Counted from the first letter of the stretch, positions 1 to 10,046 are shown. The stretch: DNA of 26,872 nucleotides from Saccoglossus kowalevskii (GCF_000003605.2 NW_003112497.1:13963-40834); one strand, 5' to 3'. The notes: a model not told the origin generated them from the sequence alone. Program-made: numbers and translations.

Positions 1-638
1 ATTCTAGAATATACTTCCAATGATCTACTAGTCAACAGCGCACTCAATTGTGTGGCCCATCCATCTCTATGCCAACTCGCATTCGTTGCAAACCTCTCAA
101 ACCGCAATAAATAACTATCAAGTTCATCCTTACCATCAACAAATGCAGGCAACTTTGGTGACTGTGCATCACTGACCACATTTCGTTGACCGCTAAAATC
201 AGCCTGTTGGAACCCCTTTATTGCTGCTTGCAGCTCTAATCTCCTCAACTCAAATTCTCTCCTTTTCTCGCTGTTCTGCTTCCGCTTCAAGCCGTAACTT
301 TTCCTTTCTTTCTTCAATCTCCAGTTTCCCTACCTCTGCTTCCCTTTCCTTTTCTCGCTGTTCTGCTTCCGCTCCCAGACGTAACTTTTCCTTTCTTTCC
401 TCAATCTCCATTTTCCTCACCTTTACTTCTGTTTCCATTTTTGCCTTTCTCTCTTCCCTCGCCGCTTGTCTGTCAGCCCGCTGAGAACTCAGTTGCTCCA
501 AAATAAATTTCCTTTTGTCTTCTCCAGTCATTTCCAGTTCATCCGCCTATTCTATCAACTCTTGTTTCGACATATCTTTCATCTCGCTGGCCATGTTGTC
601 TTCTATATGTCTTCACTATTCCCTGACGAGCCCCCAGA
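1..638 (-). mobile_element. Gypsy-type LTR retrotransposon A, 5' part: leader and partial gag (fossil)
   Basis: Reading leftward from the LTR at 639, the minus strand shows a primer-binding site (619-636, starting TGGGGGCTCGTC) that closely resembles the tRNA-Pro sites of known retroelements. A gag reading frame follows from about 598 to the window's left edge. Its first part (about 531-250) is a highly charged, Glu/Lys/Arg-rich coiled coil with two near-identical repeats around the motif EERKEKLRL. The rest (250-1) reads like a Ty3/Gypsy gag, with stretches such as KLPAFVDGKDELDSY and LRFERFATNASW. The element runs off the window, so protease and polymerase are not visible. It is broken, with about one visible break in the part seen. 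Family assignment rests on gag and primer site; the clade is not resolved. Confidence 0.8.
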
Positions 639-1024
639 TGTCACACGCACGTAATATTATCGTAATTGGTATAGTACAGGTGTGATAGTTCAAATACCAA
701 AATGGCAACAGTAACAGAAAGACTTCCCTGGCGGCGATGATAAACTACGAACACAGAGCCAACAGATGAGGTTTCAATTGGTACTGGTATTATAATACTC
801 TGCAAACATCAAGTACAATAACGTGGTAAAACACCACTACTCCAATAACTAGATACTTAAACTCCAATACAATTCAACGAGATCTCCGACCTGAACTCAG
901 TGCTGAACAACTCCCCTATATATATCCCCACTGTCTATAAATAGACCATTACATCAGCATACATAATGAGTCTGGAACTTACTACAAATTTCTAGAATGT
1001 TCCATTACCTTCTATTGCCTCCTA
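639..1024 (-). mobile_element. 5' LTR of element A, incomplete (fossil)
   Basis: This stretch begins TGTCACACGC and matches the complete 492-bp solo LTR at 18511-19002 along its first 386 bases, at about 95% identity by hand count (about 19 differences). The inner end lies two bases from the primer-binding site, as expected for a 5' LTR of a minus-strand element. The outer portion, about 105 bp in the complete copy, is absent. Sequence homologous to the acyltransferase gene starts directly at 1025. It contains a run of TATATAT near 925 that may be its promoter. Confidence 0.85.
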
Positions 1025-1233
1025 TTATAATTGCTGCCTTCTTTAACATATCTTCAGTTATCTGAATATTTGACTTAATGAAATTGACGTTTGAGATGAT
1101 CTGTAAACCAATTCACTCAATTCTCGCTCACCATTGTCAATAGAAGCACGGCCGTCTTTTTAATCCTACATACACACTTATAAAGTGATAGAAGGAATAT
1201 TATTGTAACATTGTCACTGGATAATCTACTGCA
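1025..1233 (-). pseudogene. N-terminal fragment of acyltransferase gene, left arm
   Basis: The minus strand here aligns with the first 80-odd codons of the intact acyltransferase at 5183-6670. Shared blocks include the membrane segment region (ATATTCCTTCTATCA, then TTTATAAG), the stretch equivalent to LSDSE, and CAGATAACTGAAGATATGTTAAAG, equivalent to QLTEDMLRKA. The start codon is lost, several small indels and stops are present, and a short internal piece is missing, so no protein is expected. It ends at the junction with the LTR of element A. It mirrors the plus-strand fragment at 14775-14975, which shows that the tandem pair was part of the duplicated unit. Confidence 0.75.
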
Positions 1234-2470
1234 CGATAAGTATAAATGATAAATGACCTTGAAAACAAATCACACGTGATATGTCAAATTATTATAAATC
1301 TGTCACTGTCATTCAGACAGTATACCGTCGATCGTTACTCCCGCTATGCACAAAGTGCATACATTGAGGTATCCTCGTAATAACCTCATATTACAAGGAG
1401 CTCACATACCGTTATTTAGATTTGAAATTTACAATGAAATTATTATTACCTAAATACCGGTATAGGAAATTATTACCTGAATAGATTTTCTATGGAAGCA
1501 GTATTATATTCACCCAAAATGGCCTGGGAACCACAGGAAAATATACAAAGTTGAAAAAAAACTTCAACACACAATGCTTCATGCATTGAAGTATTAAGTA
1601 GTAACTTTATTAATCTACCACGTTCTTGTTTCAGTAGAGAACGTACAGTCTATCGCAACCATCTACCCACAAATAAACATTTTCTGTAATATAATTCAAT
1701 CACCATGGGTTTGTCTCCAGAGAAAATATACTCTCTTCTCCAAAACAAAACACCCCAAACGCCATTTGATGTTTAATCAATTGAGCTACCAAGTTTTGGG
1801 CGACAGGTATTATAAGTGAGTTTACTGATTACTGTGAGTTTATTCCTACCTACCCTTTACTATTTTTAGGTCGATACAGAGATTTGTTGTCTAACTATTA
1901 CTCCGCCATGGCTATGCTTTCATTAGATAGTACACTATCCTCTCCAAAAAACGTCCACTGTATACTGAATGGCATTGTCGTAATTAAATAACATGCCTAC
2001 CCTAATTCTAAAGTTGCCCTCCACATTTCGTAGATTACAGTTCTGTGGGCCTGAATAAATCGCTGGACTAGACTATATTCTATAACGTTGCAATGTATTA
2101 GTCAATGAATAAGTACCTCGTGACCTGCGTTTTAAAGACACATAGCCCTATAATTACACGTCCACCGACGCGCTTAGAAGTCATGCTTATATAATAGTTG
2201 AATTATTAGTATTATTGTATCGGCTGGTTTTATTGTATTTTTCAAATGTTTTGGTATAGGCAATAATAATGTGTTTATTCTACCTTTTTAATTAGTTCTG
2301 TAACGATGGTCCAATAAATGGTCAGAATTATTTAAATGTATACATTTTTGTAGTACTTTATTTTCTAATAATTGGAAATATATCAATCAACACAATTATT
2401 TCACTATTTTTTTTAAACAAACATAAAATATTTATATTTGTTTCATTACATACCAGTAACAAACGACGAA
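1234..2470. other. 5' flank of outer gene fragment, no gene seen
   Basis: AT-rich non-coding DNA homologous in inverse to about 13290-14770. Read on the minus strand it keeps the ATAACGGTATGTG motif near 1400-1420, which in the full-length copies lies about 80 bases before the start codon. No reading frame of note, RNA gene or transposon end was recognised. Confidence 0.6.
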
Positions 2471-2940
2471 TTTTAGGATAATCATAACTGTCCATTGGTG
2501 ATGTCATGTTTTATGTTTTCAATTCATTTTTTTTTTTGCTGTAGAATTTTTTTTTCAAAATGTGATCTAGAGTTTTTAATGACCAGCCGCCTAGCAGCAA
2601 ACAATTGAAAGAGGTTTTGAATCAGATGTGTTGGAATATACTACAAATGAACCTGGTCGTTATCTATCAGACCTGTCTGCTCTAGGATCTCGCAGCCACA
2701 GACAGTTTTATTTTGAAAATTCCTGGTCGTTTTCGATAGTCTGGAGTGTGTTGTCTTCCGAAAAGTGTAACCCAATATGTCCAGCTCTTTGCTTTAAGAT
2801 AACCTTTCACATACAACTCCAACTGGCTTCCTGAAATATGCATGTCAAAGAGTAAATAGCTAGCTAATTTTAAGTCACCTGGTTCAATTTTCTTTGATTC
2901 ATTATTCGGCAGGGGCATCAATATTCATCAATCGTAATGC
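2470..2940 (-). repeat. Intergenic repeat module, copy 1
   Basis: This module also occurs at about 7439-8144, 8848-9133, 12955-13290 and 22895-23180. In the gene direction it starts near GCAAAGAGCTG..CATATTGGGTTACAC and ends near GATACATTTTGAAAATAAATATCCTGC. It sits upstream of each gene copy, so it duplicated together with the gene. The minus strand has a 79-codon frame (2921-2682) with the string YWVTLFGRQHTPDYRKRP; related frames occur in other copies. No known protein was recognised, and the similarity may be only DNA-level. Confidence 0.6.
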
Positions 2941-5182
2941 TCAGAAGCATGTTGACAACATGAAAACATATTCATGCGAGTTTTGAATTAAATTGTGTTA
3001 TATAATTACAGACAAATTACGAACATAATAATGAACAAGAGACACCTTTATGTCGGGTAGTTTTTGATTATCTGAAATGTTCTGTTTCCGGAATAGTGTA
3101 GCCCCCTACGTGCAGCTGTTTGCATTAGAAGTACCTCTTGCATTTAGCTCCAACTGGTCTCATGAATTTGTAATTTGTAGCTGGTTTCGTAAGGTATAAT
3201 ACATTATTAGACAGGAGCTTCTATCTTTATCAATTGTAGTGTAGAATTGAGAATCACAAGATTATATAGATTTATTGTGAAACATAAGTACACGGAAATT
3301 ACATAAATACACTCCAACACATAAACGTGAAGGCATGAACCTCACATGCAAGCAAAGCGTTTTGCCACTGTAAGCTGACGTTCACCTCCGTACGCTACAG
3401 TCATTCAAATAAATAAATATTTTTTGAAATAATTTATCAATTTTATTTAGGTTGCTACTTTGAAAACTACCATCAGAAATGTATAGTTTCTATTTTGTAT
3501 ATTGAGTTAGCCCAATCGGAATGATATAACATCGCAATAATAATGTACATGAATTTAAAATAATTACACAATGATCAATGTATTACTAGCCTCAGGTAAA
3601 ATGTCATATACACAGTTTCGATGTTAGAAATAATAAACAACAGAGAAGCGTGATTCCGTCCGAAAATTTTATTTGAGATGATTGTCTTGAGTTGACGCAT
3701 ACTATGCTAAAGCTTATGTCATCAATAAAATCGGATGAGGATTCATTGTGTGTAACAATTAACCGCAAAGTATGCTTCATATTTCATTCAACACCTAATT
3801 ATTTATATTAGTTATAAGTCAATAAATTTCACAAATAAAAAAACGGTGTGGAACTGCCATTAATTTTCATGATGTTTGCCTTAAATGTATTTATTTGTTT
3901 TGTATTTTGACCATGCGTTTTGAACAAGATAATAGATGATAAAAATTACTTTGAATAAAACACATCATGCTAGAAAAAATTTAACAACTACATTGTGATA
4001 ACACACTTTATTTGATTTGATACTGACTAATACAGATTTTCTCTAAGATAACAATTGGGTAGAGATGAACTTGTACTTTAAAAGATGTCTCACAGAAATT
4101 ACACGTGTATGCATGTTTACAGTACTAGTATCAATAACTGAAGATTCCATTCTAATGCGAATCGTCAAGTGATTGGTATTTATAAATGGCATGATATCTG
4201 AACAACGGGAGTTGAAACTAATTGAGTTTCTATTGATTGATATGAGATATACTAAAAGTAATACAGGTATATTTACTAATTTTTAAAATCATATTTACAC
4301 TAAATAGTTCAAAGTAATTTATTACAAACTGTTGTTCTGGTATTCAAATAATAAACAAATTACATCACGAAATCAGTCAAACTCTGACTGTGCATCTATT
4401 ACAGCATTTATGTATATCCACTACAAATCCTCAAATAACTTGTGTGCAATTAACAGAAATAGCGTTTAGGGTATAAACATAGAACATATAAAATATGGTT
4501 GCTGTTGTATTGCCTTGAATGAATTTTATCCACGCGAACCAACACAGCGATATTTAATTCATTTGTCCATTATTTCCTGGTATGGCAACATGGTCTGAAT
4601 CTTCTGGAGAGGAAGAAACTATGACAGAACTGAATATTCCACCAATAACATGCCCAGGTGGCATTCGAAATGTATTCAAATATTAACAATTAGCTCTACG
4701 TGACTCTATAATTCAAACAATCTGGAAACTATATATGAATATATATTAACATAATAAATTGTAATGTGGCTGATTTCCCGATGAACCCTGTGATAAGAAT
4801 AATAAATAGATATATGCACTATGTTATTACACTGCGCATTCATACGATTATCAATGTCAGTGTGTACAAATCAGCGTATTTATAAATATCATTTTTTCAG
4901 TAAGAATATTTATAATGTATCCTATACATAAATTATAATAACGAACAAATCACAGCACTTTTATGCACCACTATTTTATTTTGAATACAGATTTAAATTA
5001 TCCCACTAACTTCATGGCATCCTGTATTGTAGTCATTCGATTGGTTTCCTTGACTTGCCATTTTACAGAAAAATCAGCTTTGAGTGTTAATTCCTTAACA
5101 CACATTTATAGACCAAAATAAATTGGCACGCATATTCCGTGTACCACTGTAGGCAACAGTTTAACACTAGTCTACATACACA
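2941..5182. other. 3' flank of the intact acyltransferase, no other gene
   Basis: AT-rich non-coding DNA lying downstream of the minus-strand gene. About 3390-5182 is homologous to 11545-12950 downstream of the right-arm copy. About 2900-3250 is homologous to 15540-15890 and holds a diverged piece of the module (near 3060-3160: TTGATTATCTGAAATG, then CCGGAATAGTGTA). No long reading frame, RNA gene or transposon terminus was seen. Confidence 0.6.
4975..4980 (-). promoter_or_regulatory. Putative polyadenylation signal AATAAA
   Basis: AATAAA on the minus strand about 205 bases after the stop codon of the 5183-6670 gene. The same hexamer in the same context (AATAAAATAGTGGTGCATA) is kept downstream of the right-arm copy at 11750-11755. 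This supports a 3' UTR of about 200-230 bases. Other A-rich hexamers nearby mean the choice is not certain. Confidence 0.45.
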
Positions 5183-6670
5183 TCAATGTTGATTATTAAT
5201 ACACATATTTGTTAATATTTCATCAACCATATCACCAAATGTTTTGGCTTGTTCTTTGGATACCACATCGGTTTCATAAGCAACTGTCCAACAGAGACGA
5301 CCATGAATTGTTGCAACAAAATTGGCAAACACGTTCCTTCTATCAGAGGATGTAGCTCTGTAACTATGAGTTATCTCAAATGCACGTTTTTTTTCCTTTG
5401 TCAAGTACTGGAGGTTTCCTAAATTGGATAGAAAAATTGCATATTCTAAACTATTTGTGGGCAACTGCTTAACACTGATACCCATATCATATATCATGCG
5501 GGCAGTCTGTGAAACACGTTGTCTGTCTATTCGTCTAATCATTGCATGAGTTGTTTTCGTAAGACTTGATGCAAAACTACCAAACGAAATAGGATCATCA
5601 ATAGAGCATGATACACCGGTGTTCATGAAGTGTATGACAATGTATGTGCCCAACATTTCTTTAGGGTCAACTCGAGGCATGCACATGTTTCGCACACTAG
5701 AAAGAAATCCAAATTTCAAGTTAATATCTTTTCCAGATTTCCCACCATTAATTATTCGAGCCATCGCAATTAGGGCAGCAGCTAAAAGCGTACCATTGAC
5801 AGTAGCTCCATGTTTTGCTGAATATGTTTTTATAAGTGCTGTCTCCAGTTTGGAAAACTCTAGTGGAATTATTTTCGTTGCTGGATGAACATTAGGATTT
5901 CTGAGTATCTCCAAACCAAATCGATCTATATACGGATTGAAGGACATGAACATTCTTTTTTTTGCCATAACAAATAAGTGACACAATATATGCCACCATC
6001 GCATATCAGGAATCTCAATGGTATTTTCCATGGATTGATACAATGGAAGGCTATCTGGAATACAATGTTTGCCTTCAACTATAGAATTGAGTACATCAAG
6101 AAGTTCATCCACGAATCGCATAACACTATTTCCGTCTGTGATTGAATGATGAAATGTCAGGATCAAAATACTTTTATGTACCCCATCTATTTTCGTTCCA
6201 CTTACGTGATTATTCAAGAGACGCATTCGCCAGAGTGGGCCATTCTGTGCATTAAATTTCATGCTCATCTCGTCAGAATGGACATCAATCCAATCATCTG
6301 CAGTTATAGTCTTCACATCAATAATCTCTTTTTCTACTGGTTGAAAGATTTTTTGCAAAAATCCGTTGGAGTCAATAACATCAACTATTCGCATACGTAA
6401 GAGTGGATGTCTTTTTCTAATCATTATTGCTGCCTTTCTTAACATATCTTCAGTGAGCTGAATATTTGACTCTATGAAAATAGCATTCGATATAATACAT
6501 ATACCTAGGTCATTGAGGTCAGAAAACAACATTTCGCTGTCACTCAATTTTCTACCACCACTCACAATGGGAACATGGCCTTCTGTTCGTCTTCTCATTC
6601 TTCCTACCCATTTATAAGCTGATAGAAGAAATATCATCAGAAGCGATGTTATTGGAAGTATGTAATCCAT
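5183..6670 (-). CDS. Membrane-anchored HHxxxDG acyltransferase (condensation / AATase-like fold), intact
   Basis: A single uninterrupted frame of 495 residues. Residues 4-20 form a hydrophobic signal-anchor (ILPITSLLMIFLLSAY) followed by a basic stretch (RMRRR), so the enzyme domain is predicted to face the cytosol or lumen from a membrane. The domain then shows RKRHPLLRMRI (85-95), GPLWRMRLL (144-152), the catalytic motif HHSITDG (174-180), GATVNGTLLAAAL (288-300) and LSNLG (414-418). These match the order found in the chloramphenicol-acetyltransferase-like superfamily that includes condensation domains, alcohol acetyltransferases and PapA5-type enzymes; its first histidine is the known general base. 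Length suits a single-domain enzyme. The predicted chemistry is acyl transfer to an alcohol or amine; the substrate cannot be told. The start is the ATG after TTTTTAGGTTATTAATC, kept in both arms. It is one of four copies in the window and the only unbroken one. No carrier-protein or adenylation domain is nearby. Confidence 0.85.
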   Translation of the reverse strand: MDYILPITSLLMIFLLSAYKWVGRMRRRTEGHVPIVSGGRKLSDSEMLFSDLNDLGICIISNAIFIESNIQLTEDMLRKAAIMIRKRHPLLRMRIVDVIDSNGFLQKIFQPVEKEIIDVKTITADDWIDVHSDEMSMKFNAQNGPLWRMRLLNNHVSGTKIDGVHKSILILTFHHSITDGNSVMRFVDELLDVLNSIVEGKHCIPDSLPLYQSMENTIEIPDMRWWHILCHLFVMAKKRMFMSFNPYIDRFGLEILRNPNVHPATKIIPLEFSKLETALIKTYSAKHGATVNGTLLAAALIAMARIINGGKSGKDINLKFGFLSSVRNMCMPRVDPKEMLGTYIVIHFMNTGVSCSIDDPISFGSFASSLTKTTHAMIRRIDRQRVSQTARMIYDMGISVKQLPTNSLEYAIFLSNLGNLQYLTKEKKRAFEITHSYRATSSDRRNVFANFVATIHGRLCWTVAYETDVVSKEQAKTFGDMVDEILTNMCINNQH

Positions 6671-6680
6671 GATTAATAAC

Positions 6681-6752
6681 CTAAAAAGTATAATACAAAC
6701 GAAAACGTATTGAGAAACAAATCACAATTTTAGCAGGACGAAACACACATAC
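6681..6752 (-). other. Putative 72-nt 5' UTR intron of the intact acyltransferase
   Basis: On the minus strand, ACG/GTATGTGTG opens and a T-rich tract ending TATACTTTTTAG closes a 72-base segment, ten bases before the start codon. The right-arm copy keeps both ends and exactly the same length (9975-10046). The donor motif also survives in front of the outer fragments. A trans-splice acceptor is an alternative reading of the AG. No transcript evidence is available. Confidence 0.4.
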
Positions 6753-6778
6753 CGTTATTTATCGAATGATTACTATGC

Positions 6779-6784
6779 TTTATA
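6779..6784 (-). promoter_or_regulatory. TATA-like box upstream of the intact acyltransferase
   Basis: TATAAA on the minus strand within GATATTGATATAAA-type context, about 109 bases before the start codon. The right arm keeps it at 9943-9948. It lies only about 27 bases before the putative splice donor, so a start site set by this box would leave almost no first exon; the box and the intron may not both be real. Confidence 0.35.
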
Positions 6785-7438
6785 TCAATACCTGACCAGG
6801 TACACTAAATAATATTTACATCATCATCATTAATCGAAATTTACAAAGAGAATGATACTATTGCAGTGATGCAAGAATAACTGCTCGTAAACATATCGAT
6901 GTTTTGTTATAAATTTGTTTTGATGCTTGTGTATTGTAAGCCAGGGCTTAGAAACACCGTATAATGTATACCAGATAGGTGATATATTGCTGTAAATGTA
7001 CGAAACAATATTCTGTATTTACTTGAATAGTCTGGTTGATTTTATCTAACCATTATGATCGTCACGTATTGTCCCATAGAGTAACAATTTGTAAATCACG
7101 TTGTTAATGTTTTCACTTTGGTTGGTTTGTTTTCGTTGGTTCTACAACGTTGTTCTAATAAAACATGAGGGTAACATTTGCTGAAAATATGGTTAGCATT
7201 CACCTGATTTTTTATGTAATAATTTAAGTAAAATGTACTACTATATTTCCCAACTTCTAACACTTGTAGATGTATCTAAATTCGACACAAGCAGTTTTAA
7301 AAACATAAACATTAATATTTATGTCATCACATACCAGTAACAAACGCCTGAGCAAATGTTCTATTTTAAGAAATAGAATGCTAAAAACAGTTCTCATTGT
7401 TTTTGATATGATATGATATTATTTTTGCAGCAGGACTT

Positions 7439-8010
7439 TTATTTTCAAAATGTATCTCTGGTCAAGCCATTCACATTTAAATGAAAAAGGTTTCAGATCT
7501 GGTGTGTGGACCATATTAAAACAATAAACATAATCGTAATAGAACAAACCTGTGTGATCTAGGATCTAACAGTCACATACACATTTGTTTTAAATATTTG
7601 GTCGTTTCCGATTATCTGGACAGTTATTTTCAAAATGTATCTTTGATGTTGTTAATGGTCAAGCCATACACATTTAAATGAAAAAGGTTTCAGATCTGGT
7701 GTGTGGACCATATTAAAACAATAAACATAATCGTAATAGAACAAACCTGTATGATCTAGGATCTAACAGTCACAGACACCTTTGTTTTAAATATTTGGTC
7801 GTTTCCGATTGTCTGGACATTTATTTTCAAAATGTATCTTTGATGTTGTTAATGGTCAAGCCATACACATTTAAATGAAAAAGGTTTCAGATCTGGTATG
7901 TGGACCATATTAAAACAATTAACATAATCGTAATAGAACAAACCTGAGTGCTCTAGGATCTGACAGTCACATACACCTTTGGTCGTTTCCGATTATCTGA
8001 AATGATCTGT
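7439..8010 (+). repeat. Three tandem copies of the intergenic module (about 185-197 bp each)
   Basis: Units begin with TTATTTTCAA at 7439, 7624 and 7821. Each contains AAAGGTTTCAGATCTGG, GGACCATATTAAAACAAT, AACATAATCGTAATAGAAC and ATTTGGTCGTTTCCGATT (the last unit ends with a shortened form). The first unit lacks a 12-base stretch (near CTTTGATGTTGTTAAT) found in the other two. The right arm has one copy at the mirror position (about 8880-9075), so the expansion occurred on the left arm alone. Confidence 0.85.
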
Positions 8011-8109
8011 CCCCCGAATAGTGTAACCCAATATGTGCAGCTCTTTGCTTTAAAACAACCTTTCACATACGACTCCAACTGGCTCCATGAATATATAATT
8101 GCATATGAG

Positions 8110-8847
8110 AGACTAAATAGCTGGTCTATTTTCAAGACCAACATTTACGTCACATGGGATGGGCGGAGCTTAGTATTCTAATTTGACTGATTATTCAATG
8201 ACAGCAGCTGTCATTTCTGGTGACGAAGTTTATTGGAATCTGAACTAGTATGCAAAGTTCATTCTAAAGTGACGTGGTCTATCTGAACTGTTCAATAAAT
8301 ATACTCACAGACATAAATTACGTTGCGCAGAGTAAGTCTCTGGTCTCTGAACGATCGGTTGTTTTCCAATGTTTTATTTAAGATTACTTTCTACATCAGG
8401 AAACTAAGAGAACTGTAATAATTGTCTAGGATTACATGTATATTCAAGTCATATTTATGTTGATTGTCCTTGCATCATCTAATGCACTTGGAAAATATCG
8501 GGTTGACAAGCGTGAATCCTCAGATCCATGGGAAACGAAACACATTGGTTCACGGGTTTGACCTATTACTTTCCATTATCTCACAGGCAACAGCGGCTCG
8601 CATCTATCCCCGCGTGTTAATATTGTTTTTTATCGTACGGGAAATGATTAGTTTCTATGCCGGTTTAGTCAAACACAAGGATCAGGCCCGGAAAGCAGTC
8701 ACGGTAAAACTTGGCCGAGCAATTACATGACAAAATGTACTCATTCGCATACGAAATTGTATGTGTACGTCATTTTGTGGTGCTTTGTGCCAAATTAGAT
8801 TGTAGATCACTATAAAAATAATCTTCCACGCCACGAGCCGGAAATAA
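8110..8847. repeat. Centre of the palindrome: spacer also present in a third copy
   Basis: This stretch lies between the arms and is not mirrored inside the palindrome. Its reverse complement is present elsewhere in two pieces: 8120-8650 matches about 22362-22890 and 8650-8810 matches about 16330-16513. It holds no convincing gene. Notable elements in 8140-8440 are a CRE-like ACGTCA, a GC-box-like GGGCGG, a near-palindromic ATGACAGCAGCTGTCAT and a CAATAAA. A short open frame ends at 8730 with YAGLVKH and KLGRAIT, resembling the minus-strand frame near 16400-16515. Confidence 0.65.
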
Positions 8848-9133
8848 AACATATTGGGTTACACTACTCGGAAACAACATCCCAGATAATCGGAAACGAC
8901 CAAATATTCAAAACAAATGTGTCTGTGACTGTGAGATCCTGGAGCACACAGGTTTGTTCTGTTACGATTATGTCAATTGTTTTAATATGGTCCACACATC
9001 TGATCTGAAACCTCTTCAATTTAAATGTGTGTCGCTTGACTATTAAACAAATCAGAGATACATTTTGAAAATAAATATCCTGCTGCAAAAAGAAAATCAT
9101 ATCAAAAACAATGAGAACATTTGTTAGCATCAT

Positions 9134-9942
9134 AATGCTTAAAATAATTGCTCAGTCATTACAGGTATGTTTATGTTTTCAAAAAGTAGTGAACTGCGTG
9201 TGTTGAATTTAGAATTTAGATACATCTACGATTGTTACTAGTTAGGACATATAGTAGTACATTTAAATAAATAACAACAAATCAGGTGAATATTTATATA
9301 TTTTAAACAAATGTTGCCCTCGTGTTATATGAGAAAAACGCTGTAGAACCAATTAAAAAGATAGAATTACCAACGTGATATACAAATTGTTACTCCATGA
9401 GACAAAACCTGAGAACCACAGTGGTAAGATACAGTTCCACTATACTTGGTTAGAAACTAGATTTATGCAAACATTTATCCACACTAAATATGACATTGTC
9501 AGTATGATAGTATTTTCAATGATAAACGATATGCGGAATTTGCTCCCCTGCTGGATGATTTATTCGTCTGAAAATGGATTTCTGCACTGGTATGTTAGCT
9601 AAAACAAATTGACAAACCTGTTAATATGAGTAAATATATTAGTTCTATATCTATCTGAACTACATATTCTGCTTTTTGGAATGGAATGTAATAGCAAGAT
9701 CAAACCAGACCATATAAGAAAAAAATGAATATTGAAGGAATTTCTCACCTATGTGGCATACATTTCACAGTGTATTTGCTATTCCCAGGGTTGCAGTACA
9801 TAAGCAACAAAACAACCTAAAACATCGATATGTTTACGAGCAGTTATTCTTGCATCACTGGAATAGTACCATCCGACACTTTGTAAATTTCGAATAATGA
9901 TGATGACGTAAATATTGTTTAGTGTGCCTGGTCAGATATTGA
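9134..9942. other. 5' flank of right-arm gene copy, no gene seen
   Basis: AT-rich DNA homologous to about 6790-7400 on the left (inverted) and, up to about 9400, to 23180-23476 (direct). A right-arm-specific stretch lies at about 9430-9720. Open frames here are short and have no recognisable product. Confidence 0.6.
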
Positions 9943-9948
9943 TATAAA
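9943..9948 (+). promoter_or_regulatory. TATA-like box, right-arm copy
   Basis: TATAAA in GATATTGATATAAACC, the direct counterpart of the left-arm box at 6779-6784. It is 109 bases before the start codon, the same distance as on the left. Confidence 0.3.
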
Positions 9949-9974
9949 CCATAGTAATCATGTGATAAATAACG

Positions 9975-10046
9975 GTATGTGTGTTTCTTCCTACTAAAAT
10001 TGTGATTTATTTCTCAATACGTTTTCGTTTGTATTATACTTTTTAG
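9975..10046 (+). other. Putative 72-nt 5' UTR intron, right-arm copy
   Basis: Opens at AACG/GTATGTGTG and closes at TATACTTTTTAG, ten bases before the ATG at 10057. Length and both ends are identical to the left-arm segment 6681-6752, although about one base in ten has changed elsewhere in the locus. Confidence 0.35.

Larger units (their letters stand above)
1025..8110 (+). repeat. Left arm of large imperfect inverted repeat
   Basis: Matches the reverse complement of about 8848-14980. Anchors seen by eye: the 5' flank of the outer fragment (about 1380-1440 against 14550-14610, both containing ATAACGGTATGTGAGCTCC when read in gene direction), 2100-2300 against 13480-13600, the 3' flank (about 3390-3720 against 12500-12800), the gene (5183-6670 against 10057-11544), 6880-6900 against 9830-9850, and 7140-7160 against 9310-9350. 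Arm lengths differ because of indels, including a tandem expansion at 7439-8000 and about 350 bp at 2900-3250 that is missing from the right arm but reappears at 15540-15890. Confidence 0.85.

Noticed and set aside
221-484. Plus-strand open frame rich in Ser, Phe and Leu
   Set aside because: It is the reverse of the charged coiled-coil gag frame of element A; the repetition comes from that frame.
5619-6400. Plus-strand open frames of 84-89 codons
   Set aside because: They lie wholly opposite the intact acyltransferase and show no motif; likewise the minus-strand frames inside 10839-11518 are shadows of the right-arm copy.
5183-6670. Part of a non-ribosomal peptide synthetase cluster
   Set aside because: There is no adenylation, carrier or thioesterase domain anywhere in the window; the protein is a stand-alone, membrane-anchored enzyme.
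7439-8010. CRISPR-like array
   Set aside because: Units are adjoining tandem copies of about 190 bp without unique spacers, in eukaryotic DNA.
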